From Gnomoniopsis sp. IMI 355080 (lineage: Eukaryota > Ascomycota > Sordariomycetes > Diaporthales > Gnomoniaceae), in the NCBI GenBank assembly GCA_027946555.1, contig JAPEVC010000050.1, positions 1 to 64,000 of the forward strand: a stretch of 64,000 nt of DNA. Reading direction: 5' to 3'. The notes under the pieces are model-generated. The model was not told the DNA's origin. It made no database searches and worked only from the letters and a program-made list of their open reading frames with translations. The position numbers and the translations under genes are program-made. Position 1 is the first letter of the stretch; each line of letters starts with the position of its first letter. Shown here in pieces: positions 11,241 to 21,950 of this stretch.

Positions 11241-12445
11241 GACTTGCTCGGGCGAAATCTCTCGCTGCGTCGGATGACGAGTTGGCCGCCTTTCAAGGGT
11301 CATGAGAAACTGCGGCCTCGATAAGAGGGGGAGCAGATGCGATACAAAAAGAGGGGGACTTTTCAAGGACACAAAGCATACAAGGGAGGTTTTTTTTGTT
11401 TTGTTTTTACATTGCGTGGTATAAGACGTCAGTTTGTCAAGATTCGAAGGAGCGGGTGTTGAGTTAAACCTTCAAACGGGCAGCACATGTTGAGATACCA
11501 CTCCAGATCTACTCGAATAGACGAAACTTTTTTCATTTCTCCGTACGCTGTGTTTGCCTGAGAAGGAAGTGCTATAATAAGTCCCGGTCCTTCTTTTCAT
11601 TTTTCTCATGGTTCCAGGATTCCTTTATTCAGTTGTACTTGCCTGTATCAAAGACTTTGGGCATCCAGACCGAAAGCCGGTGCGCACTACATAGAAACAA
11701 TTTTGCAGTTCCGTAGGAATATTGATAAGTAAGAAATTTATGCTTTATGAAACCTCCAGGGTGTATTTACCTCAATGTCAACATTACCAAATTGTGAGAT
11801 TATTCATCAAAAGCAGCCTTAAGTATCATGTTCATCACTGAATTTTGGAACGAATACATCATCCAAGTACCTATCTACGAATTGCGTTGTCAGAGTATTT
11901 TGAAACCAATGGCTTGGGTGGACTTCAGATGAAATAGCTTAAACTCCCAATGGCTGCTATCATGTCAAAGTACTTTGAAGACTTTCATGACAGAATGATG
12001 TTGACTTTGTGCCATGATGGCTCAAAAGGGAGGGTTTTCGGACCATGCCGAATTACTCGGGATGGTGTGACTACAGAGAAGGGCATCTTACTCTACATGT
12101 TCGTGATATTTCTCAAGGCTCTTTTGATTTCTGCATAGGAAACACGCATTGACTTACTAGACGGTAAGGCGGCTGAAGTAAGAGAAATAGAGTTGTCAGG
12201 GATGTTGCTTTTCTCTTAGGCGGATGCCTGCAGCCGCACAGCCTGACAGCAGACGTCAAACACTTGGAAGTCGCTGATCGACAAGCCACATTGCCCCCCG
12301 AAGAGGCCCAAAACCCATCAACCCATTCATTTCATTACAACCTGTTCATCGCATCCTCCAGAACCCCTTGCATGCCATATTCATTTACCAGCCCAATATT
12401 CACATCTTCATTCACAACAGATCCTCTTACCACCATGATGGCAAA
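11241..12445. other. spacer, nothing coding seen
   Basis: This is AT-rich toward the middle. It contains the 3' flank of the preceding gene and the promoter and leader of glucosidase I. The short open frame at 11950-12138 has no recognisable features. Confidence 0.6.
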
Positions 12446-15311
12446 ATGCTGCACACCTGCATGACGCAAGGCCTATTAGTATTCGCGGGACTGCTGCTCC
12501 TCGCGGGTACGCCTGTTTCAGCCGACGTCTTATTATCACGCCGCGATGCAGACAAGACGGTAGCAGCAAAGGACTGGCAGAGATGGGGGCCCTACCGTCC
12601 CGGATTGTACTTTGGCGTCCGGCCAAATGTAGCGGAGTCGTTGTTGATGGGTGTGATGTGGGGAAACGGGACTGATCAGGACAGTCTCGTCCGCAGTACG
12701 TCCTTTTCTTATCACCATAGCAATATGAGTGTGTGTATGTGTGGTAGGCAAACCATTTCGCTAATCTTGGGCAATGGCAGCTCTTCGTGACACCTGTGAG
12801 CAAAATGATGATGGCGTGGAAAACTTTGGCTGGACAATGTACGACCCGCGCGTGGGCGGCTCGCAAGCCATCCGCGACAAGGAGCTTGGGGTCGACCTGA
12901 CGACGGAATTTGTCAAGAACGCGGATGGTTCTGGCTGGGCTGTGCGAGTTTCTGGAGCTGTGAGGCCCGATGCGGCGGCGACGGAGGAGGAGGAGAAGAA
13001 AGTGATTACGTCCCTCATCTTCCACGTCGCCATGGAAAAGACGATTGGCTCCAGCACAAAGGGCCTGCTGTGCGAGCGGCTCACGGGGAGCAATGGCCAC
13101 GTTGATGGTGCCATGTGTCGCGGCAAGGACCCGACGCTGGGTAATTTTGACTTCCGCGTCAATGCTGACCCCAAGGATCATGTTGTCAAGGCAAGCTTCA
13201 TACGGAGTAAGCGCGTTTCGGAGGATAAGACGTGGCAGGCGAAATGTGAGTTTTGTTCTTTCTCACCCGATGGCGAGGTTTGACAAGCACCACCACTGAC
13301 AATAGGACCCATTGCAGCCGTTTATCTGAACTTGCTCAAGAAAGGGGTCAATAAAGACGAACCGGGTGCTGGTAATATGCATCTAGTGCGGTTTGATTTT
13401 GAAGGGTCCTTCTCCGCGACGTTGTCCTACCGCGATGAAGGAGGGCTACATATATCTCGTATGTGATCTTCTTCACCTTGACTGAACAACCGCCTCGATA
13501 ACTGACCAAACCCACTCCGCCCAGCCGATGCCATCGTTGAAAGACTCGAAGATTTGGACTCGATCCATTCAGTGCAAGTGCACAAAGCCTTTCCTAGGAC
13601 ATCTCCTTTCCGAGATACCGGGCATGCAGATTTTGCCCAAGCCCTGCTGGCCAATCTTCTAGGCGGCCTAGGCTTCTTCCACGGAGACAGCAAGGTTTCG
13701 CAGATCACCGATGACGATGAAGAGGATATCGAGGCTCTGGTCGTCAGCGGGCAAGCCATGGCAGATACCAAGATCACCACGACCAAGCCGAGTTCCTTGC
13801 TCTCCTTCACCCCGTCGAGGTCATTCTTCCCGCGGGGTTTCCTCTGGGACGAAGGCTTCCATCTGCTCCCCATCCTCGAATGGGATCTGGACCTAGCCGT
13901 CTCTGTTCTCAGTAGCTGGCTAGGTCAGATGAATGACGATGGCTGGATCGCCCGCGAGCAAATACTCGGAGCCGAGGCACGCAGCAGAGTCCCAGAGCAG
14001 TTTCAAATACAGTACTCACACCATGCCAACCCGCCTACGTTTCTGGCGTTGGTATTGCCAGCCCTCTTGGCCAAGCTAACATCCAAAGCTCCCTACAACG
14101 GCCACACATCCCAGTACCTCACCTCCCACACCGAGCGCACCACCTTACTCAAGAAGCTATACCCCGCGCTTTCCCAATACTACATGCACTTTCGAAATAC
14201 CCAAGCTGGCATATTCAACAACGCAAGCTACCCGCGGCCCGAGGGCGCTATTGATGACCAGGGTTTCCGCTGGCGTGGGCGGACGGCGCAACACACGCTG
14301 GCAAGCGGGCTAGACGACTATCCCCGCGCCGACAAGCCATCACCAGGAGAGCTCCACGTAGATGCCCTCGCGTGGGTCGGCGCCTCTGCGAAAGCCCTGC
14401 TCGAAGTGGCCGAGTACCTTGGCTTGGACGACGAAGCAGGCGTCTTCCGTGACCACCTTCACGATGCACAGCACAACCTTGACATCCTCCACTGGTCCGA
14501 CCGCGAGGGCCTATACTGCGACGCCACCGTGGTGGACGACCGCGGGGTTAGCCAATATGCTCATGTCTGCCACATCGGGTACGTCTCGTTCATGCCGCTC
14601 CTGCTGGGTCTCGTGAACGGCACGCACCCGCGGCTCCCTGCTCTTCTCACGGCCCTGGCCGATCCATCCAAGCTATGGAGCCCTCACGGCCTGCGTAGCC
14701 TCAGCACGCACGACGAGTTCTATGGCAAAGGTGAGAACTACTGGCGAGGCGCGGTGTGGATGAATTTAAACACGCTTGCGGTGCTGCGGTTGCATGAGAT
14801 TGGTAGGCAGGATGAGGCGACGTCTGCGAGTAGAGCGTTGAAACTCGCTGAGGATCTCAGGGCAAAGGTTGTGAGTACGGTGTATACGAGCTGGGTGGCA
14901 ACGGGATACGTCTGGGAGCAGTACGTGGATGAGAGCGGGGAGGGACGGAGGGGTAAGTGGTTCACGGGGTGGACAGCGACTGTGCTGTTGCTGCTTGGGC
15001 TAGAGTTTGGCAAAGACGCAGGGGATAGCGAGGTGGTGGGGGGCGGAGGCAGTCCTGCAGATTCTGTTGCTGCAGGCAATGCTTTCACGACGGCCGAGGT
15101 GGTGGCTGGACAAATGGTGTCTACGAAGACGGTCATGCTCTGGGCCGCAGCAACGCTACTGGTGATGCTATTGAGGCGAAGACTGTTGAGATTTACGGGC
15201 AGGATCGCTGGTGCCCTGAGGGCGAGAAGGAGAGGCCTCGAGGCTGGAAAAAGGCCGATGCTTGGAGGAAAGTTTGACGAAAGTATCGCTCTGGATGATC
15301 GAAAGGATTAG
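12446..15311 (+). CDS. CWH41: mannosyl-oligosaccharide glucosidase I (GH63)
   Basis: Four exons (12446-12695, 12781-13245, 13318-13458, 13525-15311) encode 880 aa. The enzyme removes the terminal alpha-1,2-glucose from the N-glycan precursor in the ER, the first trimming step in glycoprotein folding control. Family hallmarks are FGWTMYDPRVGG in exon 2, PRGFLWDEGFH in exon 4, and the region DYPR...GELHVDALAW. In that region Glu561 and Asp565 match the E-x-x-x-D pair reported as essential in yeast glucosidase I. Near the end lies ENYWRGAVWMNLNTLAVL. The start at 12446 opens a hydrophobic signal or anchor (GLLVFAGLLLLAG). Exon 3 uses the acceptor at 13317, because the earlier TAG at 13305 would create a stop. 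Unusually, a second hydrophobic helix (about residues 815-835) with an Arg-rich tail sits at the C-terminus, and the protein is about 50 aa longer than the yeast enzyme. Confidence 0.93.
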
Positions 15312-15423
15312 GGCGGGAGCGTACACTTGCCTTTTCCATAGGGACACGTGTGTTGTTGACAAGACCACGTAATAACTTTAAGACAATTAGAATTTTTATT
15401 TTTATTTTTCTCCCCCTCCCCAA

Positions 15424-16956
15424 CTAGAACGAGTCATGATCCTGTGATCGTAATCTTGAATGTTGTCCCACCCTCACCGTCTGCTTCCAAATCGCTGCAG
15501 GCGGATACGCCAAATTCGCCGCGTCCTCCAACGTCCGCGGATTCGCCATGTCCACCGTGCTCGAAGCTGTTGTGCGCCCACCATTGATGCTCCACCGCCG
15601 TGTCGAGTTATTGAGCGTGGACCAGAAGCTCCGCTTGCTGCTGCTGATGGTCTTAATGTGGTGATGGGTTCGCAGTAGTAGTCGTCGTCGTCGCCCTGGT
15701 GGTGGTGATGGTGGTAGGCGCGGGCCTGTCGGGGTGATGCTCCTCGAGCGGCCGGTGAATCGGTCGTATACCGGGTGGAGGGTCGGCACGCAGGCTGCTA
15801 TGAGGATTACGTAGCCTTCGACCATTGTCCATATTACTAGTTCTGTTATCTTGTCTGCGATTATGGATGTCAGTCGTGTTTTGAGGAAAGGGACCTCCCG
15901 ACGGAAGGAGTATAAAGGATGACCACGGAGGGGATATTTACAAGAAAAGTCGTCTGACGCAATGTTAGGGAGCAAAGGTGTCTTGTAGCAAGCGACACCG
16001 GTGGCACTGAATATCATTGTTAGTCGATGCATGAATGAGGTAGAGTTGAGCCTTGGGAAGGAAGAAGACTTGCAATATACTGAGCCCCAGCATAAAACAC
16101 AGTGCAATCTTTTTGTGACTCCAAGCTAGTTGGCGAAGGACCAACGCCGGGTACACAGCCAGGCATAAATCAGCAGCAGCTGAGTAGACTTTGAGAGCAC
16201 CAAATTGTGAGCGACGAAGCAGAACTTTGCAGACAGTGTCATCGCATAACTACTCACTAGCCGCGTAGAGGGAATATCTGATATAGACCCACTTATCCCA
16301 ACATTGCTCGTCGGAAACAGCCCAAGGCGATCGCAGGGGCCTGCATCGGAATAGCTGCAGGACAAACCCAAAGACAAAGTTGATATTGCCAATGACGCCC
16401 ACGGACCAAAGCAAGAGGGTATGCGACCGCCTTGGTTTGAACAGCCGGCAGAGCAGACTGACAACCGCCATGTTGGGCACGCTGAGAATGAAGCCGGCGG
16501 GGAGGGTCCATAGCCAATACCAGAATCGTGTATTTGTGCGTTCTGCGTCGGTGAGGAGAATCCAGTGACGACCACCGCCGCTGAGGGAGAGTTTGGTGGC
16601 GAAGGCGGCGCCGAGCCAGAGGAATATCTGCAAAGATCAGTGGGAATGTCCAATGTACATACGTGAAATTTGGCTGATGCAGTGGAGTAGCGTTTCCGAA
16701 AAGTACGCCCCTAGGTAATAAGGTTTCGAGGATAAAGAGAAGAACCATGGACTGATAAGGTCGAAGAAAATGCACAGTGAGCCAAACGTACCAGCGAAGC
16801 CACACTGAGCCATTCCTCGAGAAACATCCTCCGTTGATGTTTGACATGGCAACTGTAGATACGGGCAATGACAAAAATAGTAGAGACTGGTGTCAGTACC
16901 ATAACCGTGGTGATCACAATCCACGAATTGCTCTCATGAAGCTGTCGTGCGTCCAT
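15424..16956 (-). pseudogene. SAT4/rhodopsin-like integral membrane protein, one junction out of frame
   Basis: Five exon-like segments in order on the minus strand: 16956-16792, 16627-16258, 16188-16081, 16006-15942 and 15854-15424. The protein would be about 379 aa with seven hydrophobic segments. It carries family-typical stretches: FLEEWLSVAS after helix 1, SAAADLCLAVYP, and ELVIWTMVEGYVILIAACVPTL before a long basic tail. These membrane proteins are very common in fungi; most have no known role. Introns 1, 2 and 4 join cleanly. At the third, the natural donor CTCA|GTATAT leaves one base, while the following exon after ATTCAG needs two, so the total coding length is one base short of a multiple of three. 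This looks like loss of one G from a CAG|GTATAT donor, or a sequencing error. If it is an error the gene is intact. It converges on glucosidase I, 112 bp away. Confidence 0.75.
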
Positions 16957-17025
16957 CTTGGCACCATTGGCCCTCTTAAACAACAAAATAAACGGGAATA
17001 TAGGAACCCAGCGCCGCTTTGAGAC

Positions 17026-17036
17026 TTTTATATATA
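17026..17036 (-). promoter_or_regulatory. TATA box of the SAT4-like gene
   Basis: On the minus strand this reads TATATAAAA about 70-80 bp upstream of the ATG at 16956. The spacing fits a core promoter with a short leader. Confidence 0.45.
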
Positions 17037-18399
17037 CTCGGGGCCGCACCTGGACACGGGTGACGATAAATGAATTTTTTCAAACCCGGTCACCTCGAAA
17101 TTTTCAAGAAGGAAGAAAACAAACCCGACGTACATACAAGTAAAGGGAAAGGAATCTACTATTAAGAAGCGAAGAAGAATTGTCTTGACTCAAACTAAAC
17201 TTTGTCCTTTATCACCGAGGTTGTGAAGGTCACCCCCCCAACGGGAGTACGAACTTGCCCGAATCGAACATTTACACTTTTCAACTATAGAGAAATAGGG
17301 TATAGGTGCGAGGAAGATCTTCTCAAATCGGCTGTGCGCAGGCCAAAAGGGGCGTTGCTCACGGCCCAAATAGGTAGCAGTGCAAGAGTCAGGCGTGGGT
17401 AGTAACCCTCGGTCGACTGTTGTGGATGGATTTCCTGACTTGCGACGAGTGCCCAGGTGGGTGGGTAGGATGGTCTAGAATCTAGATTAAAATGGGCGAT
17501 TGCACACGTGAACATGATATGAGTAATATGAGTGCCTTCATTCCAAGTCTTCTACTCGAGTAATTTGATTAAGCTGTATGGATACTTCACTCCCTCACAG
17601 CATTGAACAACGAGTTGGGAATTACTTCGATTCTTTGCCACTTCTTCGATTCAGCTGATGGTTGTTTTCTTGGCGTTGTGTTGGGCATTTGTCTCATGGG
17701 GGGCAGGGTTGAGAAAAAATGGCAAAAGAGAGGCATTGACAATATTTCTTATTGCCGGAAGTCAGAACGATCAAACGCTCATAGGGATTTCTTTGGTTGA
17801 CCTGATGAACCGCGAGTCAAACCTATGCTACCTGTTACGCAAGCAGGAAGGAAGATAGCAGGATACACCTGGTAGTATCCCTTGTGCTTCGAAATCAACT
17901 CTACAAACACAGAGACTCGGTATATTTTTGTCCGATGGAATAGTTTTGGAGTCATGATAGAACAATCTACCGAGTCTCTTTCTTATCAAACCGAGGTGAA
18001 ATTCATAGGGAGGGGGAAAATGTCGTGGTTTCGACTAAAATCTGCCGCACAGAGTCGGATCCGGATAAACAGTGACAAAGCGATTTTCCGACATTTCACT
18101 TTACTTGGCCAAAAAAAAGTCCAAAATCCAGCTCCTGTCAAATTTGTTACGCTTTTGCTTCAAGGAGCAGTTCGGCAAGTAAACAATTCGGTCTCTGTAA
18201 GGAGACGTTGAATATCTTACATAAGATCTATCTTTTCCCAGGAACCTGGAGCCCAAGACCCCTGAACCCTGCCGGCAGCTTTGGCGGGGTTCCGTCGCGG
18301 GGCAAGTCAATTGGACACGATGATTTTGCAGACAACCTCGCAATTCAACGGTCCGGGGAGCTGTACAGTCACGCGTTTCCAACCTCCAACCTTCGCCTG

Positions 18400-18597
18400 G
18401 TGAGTCACCTTTTTTGCTCCCTTCTCAGCCAAACTCGCCTCGAATTCGAAGAGCTGTTGTCTCAATTGCGACCCCTGACATTGTCTACAGTCGACTTACT
18501 CTTGAATCGGATTCACGACACAATTACTTTCGAGCGAAGCCCTATACCGACTCGACCAGCATCTTGAGTTGCACACCTGACATTTCTCAGATTGCAG
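18400..18597 (+). other. possible 5'-leader intron of the ThrRS gene
   Basis: A strong donor GTGAGT at 18400 pairs with acceptor TTGCAG ending at 18597 (or CTCAG ending at 18590), with CCTGACATT as a likely branch. It would lie wholly upstream of the ATG at 18652. The donor overlaps the TGAGTCA motif, so the two readings compete. Confidence 0.35.
18401..18407 (+). promoter_or_regulatory. TGAGTCA, CPC1/Gcn4-type site
   Basis: A perfect match to the TGASTCA element bound by the bZIP activator of cross-pathway amino-acid control. Aminoacyl-tRNA synthetase genes are classic targets. It lies 245 bp upstream of the ThrRS start. It could instead be only a splice donor context. Confidence 0.4.
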
Positions 18598-18651
18598 TAT
18601 TCCCGAGATAATTCCGTTTCGTACTCTTCATCTTCTCGAATACCAGCAGTC

Positions 18652-21219
18652 ATGGCGGATGCAGCCGCACCAAAGCCCGCCAAGGGCGCAAAGAAAGACA
18701 AGAAGGCTGCCGCAAAGACCGACGACTCGGGCCCGCTCGAGTTGAACCCTCCCCCATCCTTCCTGCAAGACCGTCTCGACCTGTTCAGTCGTCTCAAGGC
18801 CAAGCAGGACGAGGAGATTGCCAAGCAGCCCCGTGTGCCCATCAAGATCACTATGCCCGATGGCTCTGTCAAGGAGGGCACATCGTGGGAGACCACCCCC
18901 GGGGACATCGCCAAGGGCATCTCCAACTCCCTCTACAAGCGCACCGTGGTGGCCAGGCTGGACGGGGACAATGAGAAGCTGTGGGATCTGGATAGGCCGT
19001 TCGAGGGAGACTGCAAGTTGGAGCTGTTGGATTTCAATGATCCCGAGGGCAAGAAGGTGTTCTGGCACAGCTCTGCACACATTTTGGGTGAGGCCTGTGA
19101 GCGTCGCTTTGGATGTTCTCTGTGCATAGGGGTAGGCAGTCTTTTTTTTTTACAGTATTTGGAGGGGAGGGGGTGAGGAAACAATTGCTGACCATAGGTG
19201 CAACAGCCTCCCATCGACTCCGGATTCTACTACGAGATGGCACTACCAGACGGCGCGGCTGTTCAGGAGACCGACTGGAAGCCCCTCGAGAACCTTGTCG
19301 GGAAGATTTCAAAGGAGAAGCAGAAGTTTGAGCGCTTGGTATTGAGCAAGGAGGACCTCCTCGACATGTTCAAGTATAACAAGTACAAGGTAAGTCTAAC
19401 CCCCCAAAAGGTCTACTAGGTTTACTGACAGGCCTTTCTAGCAACACATCATCAAAGACAAGATCCCCGATGGAACTTCGACCACTGTCTATCGAAATGG
19501 ACCGTTGATCGATCTCTGCCGTGGACCTCACGTTCCCGACACTGGCAGGATAGAAGCCTTCTCTATCATGAAGAACTCGGCCAGTTACTTCTTGGGCAAC
19601 CAGGAGAACGACTCTCTCCAGCGTGTCTACGGTGTCAGCTTCCCCGACAAGAAGCTAATGGCCGAACACAAGAAACTTCTCGAAGAGGCTGCGAAGCGCG
19701 ATCACCGAAAGATTGGAAAGGACCAGGAACTATTCTTCTTCGACCCAATCAGCCCCGGATCGGCATTCTGGGAGCCTCACGGTGCCAGTGTCTATAACCG
19801 CATTGTCGACTTTTTGAGGGAGCAGTACTGGAAGAGGGACTTTAGCGAGGTCATCACCCCGAACATGTTCCACTCCGACCTTTGGAAGCAGTCCGGACAT
19901 TGGGCACATTACCAGGACGACATGTTTATTCAGAAGGTAGATGAGGCAGAGTTCGGTCTGAAGCCAATGAACTGCCCCGCACACATGCTGATCTTTGGCC
20001 ACCGCGAACGATCCCACAGGGAGCTGCCGTTGCGGCTCGCTGACTTCGGTGTCCTACACAGAAATGAGGCCTCTGGCGCACTCTCAGGACTCACCCGCGT
20101 GCGGAGATTCCAGCAGGATGACGCGCATATCTTTTGTCGCGAGGACCAAATCAAGCAGGAAATGAATGACATTTTCGACTTCCTGCAGGAGTTCTACGGC
20201 ATCATGGGACTCAAATTCAAGCTGCACCTTTCTACCAGACCAGAGAAGTACATGGGCGAGCTTGAGACATGGAACAGGGCAGAAAAGCAGCTCACCGAGG
20301 CGCTTGATCAGTTCACCCAGAGCAATGACATGACTTGGGAGCTCAACCCCGGCGATGGTGCATTCTACGGCCCCAAGATCGACATCAAGGTGGTGGACAG
20401 TCTGAACCGAGAGTGGCAGTGTGCCACCGCACAGCTTGACTTTGTCCAGCCCGAGAACTTTTCGCTCGAGTACATGACCGCCGAGGGTGCCCAAGCCGCC
20501 TCGAAAGAAGACAAAGACGCCGCGGCTGCCGCCAAAAAGCAGCCCGAGCCCGTCCCTGCCGCCGTCGACCCGGAGACCAAGAAAGACGTTCGCCGTGCGG
20601 CCAAGAAGCCGCTCGCGTCCGGCTGCGCACGCCCCGTCGTCATTCACCGCGCCATGGCCGGGTCCATTGAGCGATTCGCTGCGATTTTGTGTGAGCACTT
20701 TGGTGGGAAGTGGCCGTTTTGGCTCAGCCCGCGGCAGATCATGGTCATTCCCGTCGGCAAGGGCTTCTACCCTTACGCGGAGGAGGTTCGCAAGATCTTC
20801 AAGGCCAAGATGATGTATGTGGATGTCGACACCTCGGGCGAGACTCTGCCCAAGAAGATTCGGAGAGCGCAATTGGCGCAGTACAACTTTGTATTCGGTA
20901 AGTTTTTTGTTTTCACCCCCCCCTGTATTTGTCCCATGAACCTCCTCCCCCTCCCCCCCCAAAAGAGAAGACCGCAGACATGCTAAACAAAAAATTCATC
21001 ACCACAGTGGTCGGTGCCGAAGAGATGGAACAGCGCAAGCTCAACGTCCGCTACCGCGACGACACCGACACCCAGTCACGCGGCTCACCCGTGCCTCTGG
21101 ACGAAGCCATCGAGAAGCTCGTCAAGCTCAAGAATGAGCGCGGGTCGTACAACCCTTTCCCCGCAAGCAAAGCCCCAGCTGGGGAGGAGACCAAGGATTT
21201 ACCTGTGCAGACAAAGTAA
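18652..21219 (+). CDS. ths1: threonyl-tRNA synthetase, cytosolic
   Basis: Exons 18652-19131, 19207-19389, 19442-20897 and 21008-21219 encode 776 aa. The enzyme charges tRNA-Thr with threonine. After an Ala/Lys-rich N-tail (1-35) come a TGS domain, the second additional domain (HSSAHILGEA, then LCIGPPIDSGFYYEM across the first intron), and the class II catalytic core. The core has zinc-ligand Cys399 in MNCPAHM, motif 2 FGVLHRNEASGALSGLTR, and motif 3 around RPVVIHRAMAGSIERF. The C-terminal anticodon-binding domain ends with VVGAEEMEQRKLNVRYRD, joined across a 110-bp intron. All junctions keep frame. About 45 extra Ala/Lys/Pro-rich residues interrupt the core between EYMTAEGAQ and the third zinc ligand. 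An in-frame upstream extension lacks an ATG, so a mitochondrial form from this gene is unlikely. Confidence 0.95.
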
Positions 21220-21950
21220 GAAGAAAAAAATTGGATACAAAAAATCCTGGGGTTTGCTGCGGATGCGCCGGGTGCGGGAAGGGTGTGAGTGAAATCGCAT
21301 ATCGAGGGGGGGGGGGGGGAGGAGGAAGAGGAGAAGAGCAATCTCATGTGTGAACTTTGTTCGCTTCGCTGGCTTGGGACGTGGTAGTGTAGTGGTTGAC
21401 CTCGTTCTGTTGATCCAGGATGGGTCAGAGGAACAAAGAAAGAGGTTTCGAGATAAGCTGAAGACAGGAATAGAGTTCGCTTCTATACAGGTGATCTGAT
21501 ATGAGAACAGGTAGCGTTTCAGGAAGGAACATTGAAAGTCAAGTATATACTTATCCTATCTTACTCTCATTGTCAAGTTGAAGCCATTGCACAGTAAATC
21601 AACACGGATGCCTTTCCACGTATTTCTCTTGCACCGAACATGCAAGCCTGGTGTCAGTGCCGATGGCTTTCACTTAAAGTTGGTGTGATGTAATGGCTTT
21701 TTCCTTTTCGTCATAATTATCTTCCCTATACTCTTGACAAGTAAACTCATCCTTCCCATGGGCACATATAGTACATACATACATAGACGTCATCTTCTGG
21801 CTTGATGTGCCAACCCGCATTGGACCGAGAAAATAGACATCGACCAACACCAACGCCAAAGATTTAGACGCCATTGACTCCTCCATACTTGTTGTACAAT
21901 ATACAAATAATACAAATGCCCCTCCCGGCCCTCAAGCCTTACAGCCCGCT
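21220..21950. other. convergent spacer between ThrRS and Cdc7
   Basis: This holds the 3' flanks of both genes. A G15 run lies at 21305-21319. Around 21384-21440 there is a tRNA-like A-box but no B-box or acceptor stem, so no tRNA is called. Confidence 0.6.

Larger units (their letters stand above)
16957..18651. other. divergent spacer: SAT4-like promoter and ThrRS promoter
   Basis: No coding region is supported. TGACTCA lies at 17186-17192, about 230 bp upstream of the SAT4-like start. TGAGTCA (18401-18407) and ACGCGT (18371-18376) lie upstream of the threonyl-tRNA synthetase. The intervening open frames are short and featureless. Confidence 0.6.

Noticed and set aside
13246..13305. shorter intron 2 of glucosidase I ending at TAG 13305
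   Set aside because: It creates an immediate TGA codon; the acceptor at 13317 keeps frame and family sequence.
20084..20962. 292-aa minus-strand open frame across ThrRS
   Set aside because: It mirrors the highly conserved synthetase exon; codon pattern belongs to the plus strand.
21384..21440. tRNA-like A-box (TAGTGTAGTGG)
   Set aside because: No GGTTCRA B-box at the right distance and no 7-bp acceptor stem.
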